A stretch of DNA of 64,000 nucleotides from Mucilaginibacter agri (GTDB lineage Bacteria; Bacteroidota; Bacteroidia; Sphingobacteriales; Sphingobacteriaceae): the NCBI RefSeq assembly GCF_009928685.1, contig NZ_WWEO01000041.1:186001-250000 (forward strand), given 5' to 3'. The notes under the pieces were generated by a model. That model did not search any database and was not told the DNA's origin. It saw only the letters and a list, made by a program, of their open reading frames with translations. The translations under genes were made by a program, and so were the position numbers. Of this stretch, positions 54,496-60,296 are shown one piece after another (the first letter of the stretch is position 1; every line of letters starts with the position of its first letter).

Positions 54496-55389
54496 TTATA
54501 TCATTCCATAACAATGCCTGTCCCAATAGCTGGCAAATAAATGGTTAGCGTTTTTGGTGAAGCCTATACCGATGCCCGGTGTGGGTGTAAACTCGCCGAA
54601 CACGGCGCCGCGGTTTGTGGCGTAAAAATCTATGCGTACGTAAATCTGATAAAGCCGGCTTAGCTTTTTGGCTTGGTTTATAATTTCGGGCAGGCAGGCC
54701 GGTGGCGCATCGGTAATTTTTTCTTTGTCCTTATACTTTTCGCCGATGTTTTCCTGCCGGTTCCAGTCTGCATCAAAAACCCTTACTATACCCTTATTGG
54801 CGCTAAAGCGGTGGATGGCTTCAATGCGTGCAATTTCGCCGTTAAACGTGTGCAGCTTATAATCGGTTGGTATGCGGTATTCCCCGTCTTCAGACATTAA
54901 AAATTCTTCCACCAAAAACTCATTATGCGGCACCTGCAACAGCACCTCTTGCATAATGTGGATGAGTTGATTATTGCTGTAAGGCTTCTTATCCATCAGG
55001 TTAACGCCATTTACCATCAAAAACACGTTTTGACACGAGTGACCGATGGTTGGTTTCAACACAAATTGAGGGGGTAACTTATCAAATGGAATCTCACTAA
55101 CATCCCTACCCTGCCAATATACCTCCGGAACGCTACAGCCGTTCAGTTCCGCGAAGTGCATTGCATTGGCTTTATTGCTAAGCAAGCGCTGCCAATGGGG
55201 CTCCCGGTATAATAGTTCTACAGAAGCAAAGCTTTTTAGTGGGGTGTTACGGAAGCTTTCGGCACGCGGATCGTCCCAAAACGTTTGATGCCGGTGTTTA
55301 AGCCGTTCGGTAAACACACGCTTTTTTTTAAAGGGCAGCCGCAGAAGCACAGTCAGCTTAATGGCCCTTGCTATAATTAAGAGAGACAT
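54496..55389 (-). CDS. ATP-grasp protein, TupA-like
   Basis: A 297-residue protein of the TupA-like ATP-grasp group, started at the ATG at 55389. Visible features are LYREPHWQRLLSNKANAMHFA, PQFVLKPTIGHSCQNVF (nucleotide-binding Lys/Gly region), EFLVEEFLMSEDG, and RIDFYATNRGAVFGEFTPTPGIG (metal-binding Asp/Glu end). Such enzymes join carboxylates to amines, often in surface polysaccharide or peptide decoration. It is on the strand opposite to rtcB and has no obvious link to it. Confidence 0.75.
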   Translation of the reverse strand: MSLLIIARAIKLTVLLRLPFKKKRVFTERLKHRHQTFWDDPRAESFRNTPLKSFASVELLYREPHWQRLLSNKANAMHFAELNGCSVPEVYWQGRDVSEIPFDKLPPQFVLKPTIGHSCQNVFLMVNGVNLMDKKPYSNNQLIHIMQEVLLQVPHNEFLVEEFLMSEDGEYRIPTDYKLHTFNGEIARIEAIHRFSANKGIVRVFDADWNRQENIGEKYKDKEKITDAPPACLPEIINQAKKLSRLYQIYVRIDFYATNRGAVFGEFTPTPGIGIGFTKNANHLFASYWDRHCYGMI

Positions 55390-55454
55390 ACTGCGAGATC
55401 GGTTTTGAGGCAAATATTAGAGCTTTGTTAATACTTGTATTCAAATAAAAGCAA

Positions 55455-56522
55455 TCAATGTATCTTCACTTTATTAATCGTGGTCGAAAAGTCGGCAATA
55501 CTGGTAAAATACAGGTAATTGCCATCGTGCGAAATGGTTAAATGATTGGCGTAGGCTATCAAAGGCACGTGGCTGTCCATTGGTTTAACCCCCGTGCCAG
55601 AGGCAGCCTCTGGTGTATTACCCACAACCTTTTTTACGAGGGTAACAATAGAATTAGTGGTGGCAGATATTTTTTTGATGCTACCATCATCGGCTATGTA
55701 AATTTCTTTTCCATCTGCCGATACCGCAATACTGGTAATATTGGTGTAATTGAAATTTTTAAACACACCCTTAAAGTTGTTTAGGGAATCTTTGAGATAA
55801 ATGTGCTTCCCATAGGTGCTCGTAAAATACCTATCGCCCGTTTGGCTGGTGGCTAGGGCTTCTATGGTTGGGCTAGTCCGCAAATCATAATCGTCGGTGG
55901 CAAAGTAGCCTGATTGAAGATGTATTGGCGTTCCCTCGGGGCTACTGTCCGCAAATTTATAGAAGTTAGGATAGGTGGCGGCCAGTAAAGAGCCATTTGC
56001 CCGGTCATCTTCAAGGTCTAAAAAGCGCTCGGTTTTATTGTTGGGAATAGTGGCATAGCTTGCTTTTCCGGCAGCATCAACCTTACCAAGGTAAAACTGA
56101 AAGTCCGTTTTAATGTAAGCAATGTAAAGTGTACCCTGCTTGCTTCGGTAAACGTCATTGGGTAAGTAAAGCCCTAAAGATGTTGGCAGTTGAAGCGTGG
56201 TTACATTACCGTCGGTAGTTATTTTGCGGATGGCATGGTTATAGGTATCCGCAAAATAAAGCACGCCTGCCTCTGTTTCAAAAATGCCACCCGGTGCCGA
56301 GCCAAATCGCGCCGCGGCACCCTTTCCATCCAAAAAACTAGGTCCGTCGAAATAGGACCCGCCCGCAATAAGGGTGACCGGATATTGTTGTGTTATTGTC
56401 AGGTCAGAAGCCGCCATCTCTACCTTATCAGGAGTTACAGGAGTGGGTATGTTCTGTTCTTTTTTACAAGCAATGCCGAACAATAGCATTACCACAGATA
56501 ATATTTGAGCTGTTTTTTTCAT
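55455..56522 (-). CDS. NHL/beta-propeller repeat lipoprotein
   Basis: A 355-residue lipoprotein (FGIACKK, Cys about 20). Repeats of the kind GAAARFGSAPGGIFETEAGVLYFADTYNHAIRKITTDGNVTTL (shown as pattern) are NHL beta-propeller blades; five to six can be counted. Bacteroidota carry many such surface proteins of unknown ligand. It lies 65 bases ahead of the ATP-grasp gene in the same direction, and could be co-transcribed with it. Confidence 0.8.
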   Translation of the reverse strand: MKKTAQILSVVMLLFGIACKKEQNIPTPVTPDKVEMAASDLTITQQYPVTLIAGGSYFDGPSFLDGKGAAARFGSAPGGIFETEAGVLYFADTYNHAIRKITTDGNVTTLQLPTSLGLYLPNDVYRSKQGTLYIAYIKTDFQFYLGKVDAAGKASYATIPNNKTERFLDLEDDRANGSLLAATYPNFYKFADSSPEGTPIHLQSGYFATDDYDLRTSPTIEALATSQTGDRYFTSTYGKHIYLKDSLNNFKGVFKNFNYTNITSIAVSADGKEIYIADDGSIKKISATTNSIVTLVKKVVGNTPEAASGTGVKPMDSHVPLIAYANHLTISHDGNYLYFTSIADFSTTINKVKIH

Positions 56523-56660
56523 GGCGAATAGGTCGCTCTGCGCTAATTGGTTAAACTAAATTAGCTTAACTTGCCATTGGTTTGCAGCGCTTTACAATGT
56601 TGTATATTCCATTGTATATTTATCAGATAACATTTGTCGTAATAATTAAGGGTTGGTTTT

Positions 56661-57332
56661 ATGAAGCTTCTTCTTACTTCCGCAGGTATCAGCAACCCCA
56701 GCATCCATAATGCACTGGTAGAAATGCTCGGCAAACCTGTTGCCGAGTCCACTGCACTTTTCGTCCCTACAGCTATATATGGTATACCAAACGGTGGCGA
56801 CATTGTGCGAAGGGTGATTAATGGTACCCTGGGCGATCCTTTTTGCGAAATGGGTTGGAAGTCGTTAGGATTGCTTGAACTTACTGCCTTGCCGACTATC
56901 AAACAGGAACTTTGGGTTCCCCTACTGCAGGAAACCGACGCGCTACTGGTTGGTGGCGGCGACTGCCAGTATCTCTGTTATTGGATGCAGCAGTCGGGCC
57001 TAGCAGATCTATTGCCATCGCTGCTGAACAAAATAGTGTATGTAGGCCTGAGCGCGGGCAGTATGATCATGACCAGCTATGGCACCACTTACGGAAATCA
57101 TATACTGCCGACAGAAAGCCCCAAATCATTGAATTTCGTCGACTTCGCCATCCATCCCCACCTGGATTATCCGGGATTTACAAACAATACGCTGGCCAAC
57201 ATCGAAAAACAGGCAGCTACTTTATCCGTCCCCTCCTACGCCATTGACGATCAAACTGCTATTAAAATGGTAGATGACACGATTGAAGTTATTTCTGAAG
57301 GAAACTGGAAACTGATTAAGCCGTCCTTGTGA
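56661..57332 (+). CDS. pepE: Peptidase E / type 1 glutamine amidotransferase-like S51 peptidase
   Basis: A 223-residue S51-type protein. The nucleophile elbow is YVGLSAGSMIM with Ser131 in the GxSAG position; the upstream DALLVGGGDCQYL and downstream VDFAIHPHLDYPG segments fit the family. PepE hydrolyses Asp-X dipeptides; several homologues are cyanophycinase-like, and no cyanophycin gene is present. It starts on the plus strand, divergent from the NHL gene, and ends 101 bases before the Ro60 gene, whose own operator lies in between. Confidence 0.88.
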   Translation: MKLLLTSAGISNPSIHNALVEMLGKPVAESTALFVPTAIYGIPNGGDIVRRVINGTLGDPFCEMGWKSLGLLELTALPTIKQELWVPLLQETDALLVGGGDCQYLCYWMQQSGLADLLPSLLNKIVYVGLSAGSMIMTSYGTTYGNHILPTESPKSLNFVDFAIHPHLDYPGFTNNTLANIEKQAATLSVPSYAIDDQTAIKMVDDTIEVISEGNWKLIKPSL

Positions 57333-57366
57333 AAAATAATTAAACTTTTTTTAAAATTATTCCATC

Positions 57367-57404
57367 TGCGCAAATACACCGCGCAGCACCTCCCAATCTT
57401 TGTA
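57367..57404 (+). promoter_or_regulatory. rsr promoter with TGCGCA-N7-CGCGCA operator
   Basis: TGCGCA (57367-57372), 7 bases (AATACAC), CGCGCA (57380-57385), 12 bases, CTTTGTA (57398-57404). It repeats the architecture upstream of rtcB (51910-51947), with the same spacings of 7 and 12 and shared AATA at the start of the spacer. It lies about 29 bases before the start codon. Confidence 0.75.
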
Positions 57405-57432
57405 TCAACAAAACAAAAAAAGGAGGTTCACA

Positions 57433-59022
57433 ATGAAATTCAACCTGTTAAGCAAAACAAGAAACCAAACGGTTAACCACGCCGGCGCTAAAGCATTTAC
57501 GCTAACGCCAGAAATGGAGCTATATACCGCAGTGGTTACCTGGAGCTTAAACGATTCCTTTTACGAAAAAGATGAGACACGCTTAAAACGCCTGCAAGTA
57601 CTGATTACTAAGTGCGATCCGGTATTTATCGGCAAGCTGGCTGTTTATGCCCGCACAAAAATGTATATGCGTTCGGTTCCGCTGGTATTGGTTACCGAAT
57701 TGGCAAGGCTGCACTCGGGCGACAATTTGGTCGCTCGGGTTACTGATGGCGTAGTTGGCCGTGCAGATGAGATCACCGAGCTATTGGCCTGCTATGAATT
57801 GCTGAACAAGCGTACCGGTACTAAAAAGCTGAACCGTTTATCAAAACAAATGCAAAAGGGTTTGAGTACAGCGTTTAACCGTTTCGATGAATATCAGTTT
57901 GCTAAATACAACCGGGATGGTGCTATTAAATTACGCGACGCTTTGTTTTTAGTTCACCCTAAAGCGAAGGACCAGTTGCAGCAAATATTGTTCAACAAAA
58001 TAGTGAACGGCGATTTACAGACTCCTTATACCTGGGAAACAGAACTATCTGCATTAGGCCAAATTGGTTTTGATAGCGATGAGGCCAGGGCAATAGCGTT
58101 CCGCGCTAAATGGGAAGAATTGATTGACAGCGGCAAGCTGGGCTATATGGCACTTTTGCGTAACCTGCGCAACATACAGGAAGCGGGTGTTAGTTATGCA
58201 CACTTCGAAAAAGTATGCGCCCGTTTAGCAAATGCTGATGAGGTTGCTAAGGCAAAACAGTTTCCGTTCCGTTATTTGGCAGCTTACCGCGAGCTGATCA
58301 ACCCTGCGGTAACCAAAGTGCCTGCGCAAAGCCTGGTTAAAAAGCTGACCGCTTTAATGCAAGGCCAAAACAAAGGTTACACTGGCGAATTGCTGGATGC
58401 TTTGGAAAAAGCGGTACAGGCAAGCGCCGCCAACATAAAAGGCTTCGGTTACGAAACTCGTGTGCTGTTAGCGTGCGATGTTTCGGGCTCGATGCAAACA
58501 CCAGTATCTGCTAAGAGTAAAATCTTGTTGTACGATGTTGGTTTGATGCTGGCTATGCTGCTGCAAAGCCGCTGCAAAAACGTGGAGGTAGGTATGTTTG
58601 GCGATAGATGGAAAACCATCACCGTGCCACGCAACAATATATTGGGTAACGTACAGGAGTTTTATCGCCGCGAGGGCGAGGTGGGTTATGCCACCAATGG
58701 CTACCTTGTTATCAAAGATATATTATCCCGTAGGGTACAAATGGACAAAGTGTTATTATTTACCGATGCACAGTTATGGAACAGCAACAACACCGCCGAC
58801 CATATCCAAACCTTATGGTTACGCTACAAGGCAGAGGTATCGCCGAACGCGAAACTCTACCTGTTTGATCTGAAAGGTTACGGCCAAGCGCCATTGCAGC
58901 TATTGCATAACAATGTATACCTGATAGCAGGCTGGAGCGATAAAGTTTTCGAGGTGTTAGCTGCCTTAGAAAACGGAGGCTCAGCATTAGATGCTATTAA
59001 TAATATCCCCCTAACCCCCTAA
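57433..59022 (+). CDS. rsr: Ro60/TROVE-vWA domain RNA-binding protein (Rsr)
   Basis: A 529-residue Ro60 homologue, started at the ATG at 57433 because it follows a strong AGGAGG site; an upstream TTG overlaps the promoter. The TROVE ring (about 1-340) is made of HEAT-like helices with VPLVLVTELARLH, LRNLRNIQEAGV and QFPFRYLAAYR. The vWA domain (about 341-515) has a complete metal site: DVSGS (Asp349, Ser351, Ser353), Thr421 and Asp445. Ro60 rings bind misfolded RNAs and Y RNAs. The last codons lie inside a palindromic repeat, and a seven-unit Y-RNA-like array follows at once. Confidence 0.93.
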   Translation: MKFNLLSKTRNQTVNHAGAKAFTLTPEMELYTAVVTWSLNDSFYEKDETRLKRLQVLITKCDPVFIGKLAVYARTKMYMRSVPLVLVTELARLHSGDNLVARVTDGVVGRADEITELLACYELLNKRTGTKKLNRLSKQMQKGLSTAFNRFDEYQFAKYNRDGAIKLRDALFLVHPKAKDQLQQILFNKIVNGDLQTPYTWETELSALGQIGFDSDEARAIAFRAKWEELIDSGKLGYMALLRNLRNIQEAGVSYAHFEKVCARLANADEVAKAKQFPFRYLAAYRELINPAVTKVPAQSLVKKLTALMQGQNKGYTGELLDALEKAVQASAANIKGFGYETRVLLACDVSGSMQTPVSAKSKILLYDVGLMLAMLLQSRCKNVEVGMFGDRWKTITVPRNNILGNVQEFYRREGEVGYATNGYLVIKDILSRRVQMDKVLLFTDAQLWNSNNTADHIQTLWLRYKAEVSPNAKLYLFDLKGYGQAPLQLLHNNVYLIAGWSDKVFEVLAALENGGSALDAINNIPLTP

Positions 59023-59070
59023 AGGGGGAACAAAGGGAATGCCCAACTCCTCCTTTAGGGGGCTGGGGGG
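59007..59070. repeat. Palindromic element at the end of rsr
   Basis: CCCCCTAACCCCCTAAAGG (59007-59025) pairs with CCTTTAGGGGGCTGGGGG (59052-59069), forming a long GC-rich hairpin. The rsr stop codon (59020-59022) is inside it, so the last few residues (PLTP) come from the repeat. It resembles REP-like palindromes common in Bacteroidota. Confidence 0.8.
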
Positions 59071-59071
59071 C

Positions 59072-59195
59072 TTAAGGATGCCGTAGAAACGGGGTACTTC
59101 GCTCACACTGGAGGGGGAGGGCAGTGCCGCATTGTGGTGGGAGGGTTCGAGTCCCTAAGCGGTCCCCCATCCCGCGTTCGCCTGTTGCTCCTTAT
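59072..59195 (+). ncRNA. Y-RNA-like unit 0 of the array (divergent)
   Basis: Terminal helix: AAGGA + bulged U + GC (59074-59081) with GCTCCTT (59187-59193). Second helix: AACGGGG (59088-59094) with CCCGCGTT (59171-59178), one bulge. Core GTAGAAAC...GGTACTTCG matches the array consensus. Inside are GGGGGA/TCCCCC pairing, a small CAGTG/CATTG hairpin and a tRNA-like T-arm (AGGG-TTCGAGT-CCCT, 59142-59156). No D-arm is recognisable. Confidence 0.7.
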
Positions 59196-59206
59196 AAAAT
59201 ATAAAA

Positions 59207-59331
59207 GAAGGTGTCGTAAATAAGTCTTACTTCGTTTTGGACGCTGGGGTTGGCGGTTCGAATCCGTCCCCGAAAGGGTAGCTCAATTGGATAGAGCACA
59301 GTGCAGAATGGCTTATTGCTTTTAACCCTTC
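59207..59331 (+). ncRNA. Y-RNA-like unit 1: permuted class I tRNA mimic
   Basis: Terminal helix: GAAGG + bulged U + GT (59207-59214) with ACCCTTC (59325-59331). Second helix AATAAG/CTTATT (59219-59224, 59312-59317). The enclosed RNA reads as a tRNA opened in the anticodon loop: anticodon-stem 3' strand CGCTG (59242), 5-base variable loop, T-arm GGCGG-TTCGAAT-CCGTC (59252-59268), acceptor stub CCC-GAAA-GGG (59269-59278), U8-A9, D-arm GCTC-AATTGGATA-GAGC (59281-59297), A26, then anticodon-stem 5' strand CAGTG (59299). All stem pairings check. Confidence 0.85.
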
Positions 59332-59350
59332 TTTTTGAAAAAATTGAAAA

Positions 59351-59483
59351 TAAAAAAGGTGTCGTAAATGAGTGTTACTTCAATCCAAAGCTAAGGTCGC
59401 CGGTTCGAGTCCGGCCCCGTAAGGGTAGTTGAGATGGTTAAAACGTAGAGAGCAAGACACTCCTTGCCTATAACCCTTTTTTA
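59351..59483 (+). ncRNA. Y-RNA-like unit 2: permuted tRNA mimic with class II-like D-arm
   Basis: Terminal helix: TAAAAAAGG + bulged U + GT (59351-59362) with ACCCTTTTTTA (59473-59483). Second helix GAGTGT/ACACTC (59370-59375, 59457-59462). Perfect T-arm GCCGG-TTCGAGT-CCGGC (59399-59415), acceptor stub CCC-GTAA-GGG (59416-59425), U8-A9, then a D-arm of the GTT...AGATGGTTAAA...AAC form found in Ser/Leu-type tRNAs. Confidence 0.85.
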
Positions 59484-59496
59484 AGAACCTAAAATA

Positions 59497-59613
59497 TTAA
59501 GGTGCCGTAAATATGTGCTACATCGTGTCGTCGGTTCGATCCCGCCCTTTGGGAAATCCATCGTAGCTCAGTTGGTAGAGCAGTAAATGCACGTATTGCT
59601 CCATTGCCCTTAA
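59497..59613 (+). ncRNA. Y-RNA-like unit 3: permuted tRNA mimic
   Basis: Terminal helix: TTAAGG + bulged U + GC (59497-59505) with GCCCTTAA (59606-59613). Second helix is the strongest of the array: AATATGTGC with GCACGTATT (59510-59518, 59589-59597), 9 bp. T-arm GTCGG-TTCGATC-CCGCC (59530-59546, one mismatch) and a textbook D-arm, U8-A9-GCTC-AGTTGGTA-GAGC-A (59564-59582). Confidence 0.85.
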
Positions 59614-59619
59614 AAAAAT

Positions 59620-59695
59620 AGAGAAGATGCCGTTAAATCAGTGTTACTTCGCCTGAAACGCCAAATCACACGCTGATTAGCCATTTCTCTTCTTT
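59620..59695 (+). ncRNA. Y-RNA-like unit 4: minimal, without tRNA module
   Basis: Terminal helix: AGAAGA + bulged U + G (59622-59629) with CTCTTCT (59687-59693). Second helix: AATCAG-TGT (59636-59644) with ACA-CG-CTGATT (59668-59678). Only about 23 bases (TACTTCGCCTGAAACGCC and a few more) lie between, with no T-arm or D-arm. It carries the conserved core alone. Confidence 0.7.
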
Positions 59696-59716
59696 TAATT
59701 TATTAATACCTAAACC

Positions 59717-59852
59717 TTAAAAGGTGCCGTAAATTGGTGATACTTCGGTTAGAGCATCCCGAGAGGGAAGGCCGGTGGTTCAAATCCACCCGGCGATTTA
59801 TTTCGCATAGTAGCTCAGTAAAAAAAACATCGGTTGCTTTTTGCCCTTTTAA
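59717..59852 (+). ncRNA. Y-RNA-like unit 5: tRNA mimic opened in the D-loop
   Basis: Terminal helix: TTAAAAGG + bulged U + GC (59717-59727) with GCCCTTTTAA (59843-59852), 10 bp. Second helix: AATTGGTG with CATCGGTT (59732-59739, 59828-59835). Inside, in order: D-arm 3' half GGTTA-GAGC-A (59747-59756), mini anticodon arm TCCC-GAGA-GGGA (59757-59768), 5-base variable loop, perfect T-arm GGTGG-TTCAAAT-CCACC (59774-59790), acceptor stub GCGA...TCGC (59793-59806), U8-A9 (59811), D-arm 5' half GCTC-AGT (59813-59819). The chain ends meet in the D-loop. Confidence 0.85.
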
Positions 59853-59865
59853 AAAAAAGACATAA

Positions 59866-59960
59866 TAAAAGATGCCGTAAGTGTGTGATACTTCGCCGGT
59901 GAAACCGCGTAAGCGGGCAGGTTCGAATCCTGAAAGGCACATACTGAATATTGCTCTTTC
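59866..59960 (+). ncRNA. Y-RNA-like unit 6 (T-arm only)
   Basis: Terminal helix: AAAGA + bulged U + GC (59868-59875) with GCTCTTT (59953-59959). Second helix: AGTGTGTG with CACATACT (59880-59887, 59938-59945), 8 bp. Inside are a GNRA-capped hairpin CCGC-GTAA-GCGG (59905-59916) and a T-arm GCAGG-TTCGAAT-CCTG (59917-59932). There is no D-arm. Confidence 0.8.
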
Positions 59961-60003
59961 ATTTTATTTCGTTAGCGAGTGAGACTAGAATTTGAAACAC
60001 CAT

Positions 60004-60039
60004 AAAAAAACCCTCTAAATTTTTCGTTTAGAGGGTTTT
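60004..60039. terminator. Bidirectional terminator closing the array
   Basis: CCCTCTAAA (60011-60019) pairs with TTTAGAGGG (60027-60035), with A7 on the left and TTTT on the right. It separates the rightward Ro60-array unit from the leftward tRNA-Pro. Confidence 0.9.
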
Positions 60040-60063
60040 GATACTTATTGGTATCGCTTTTTG

Positions 60064-60137
60064 TCGGGATGGCAGGATTCGAACCTGCGGCCTCCACATC
60101 CCAAATGTGGCGCGATACCGGGCTACGCTACATCCCG
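60064..60137 (-). tRNA. tRNA-Pro (anticodon TGG)
   Basis: Read on the minus strand, a 74-nt cloverleaf: 7-bp acceptor CGGGATG/CATCCCG plus discriminator A, D-arm, anticodon arm CCACA-TTTGGGA-TGTGG with anticodon TGG, and T-arm GCAGG-TTCGAAT-CCTGC. CCA is not encoded. Unlike the array units it is in normal order and complete. Confidence 0.96.
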
Positions 60138-60237
60138 AATGGGCTGCAAAGATATAATCTTAGATCATTTTTTAAAACTATATTTTCATTTTTTTGACTT
60201 TTTTCCTGATCGTCCGCTTTTGAGGTTCTGTTCATAG

Positions 60238-60273
60238 AAAAAAGGGGCATTTCGAGATTTCCCGAAACACCCC
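60238..60273 (-). terminator. Terminator of the susC-susD operon
   Basis: Read leftward, GGGGTGTTTCG pairs with CGAAATGCCCC around an 8-base loop and is followed by TTTTTT. It lies 24 bases past the susD stop. Confidence 0.85.
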
Positions 60274-60296
60274 TTTGCAGGTAGATGTAGGTATGC

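Noticed and set aside
56561..56902. 113-residue minus-strand frame antisense to pepE
   Set aside because: It is antisense to the start of a gene with clear peptidase E motifs and has no features of its own.
59703..59942. 79-residue reading frame on the minus strand inside the array
   Set aside because: It runs antisense through units 5 and 6 and its sequence is explained by the T-arm and terminal-helix structures; no promoter or family features.
59072..59960. Array read as ordinary tRNA genes or tRNA pseudogenes
   Set aside because: T-arms come before D-arms, acceptor stems are cut and sealed by short loops, and no unit has a normal anticodon loop in the right place. The covarying closing helices show structured RNAs, not decayed tRNAs.
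59072..59960. Array read as a CRISPR
   Set aside because: Repeats are about 24 bases and imperfect, spaced 98-148 bases apart, with structured, partly homologous inserts; no cas genes are present.
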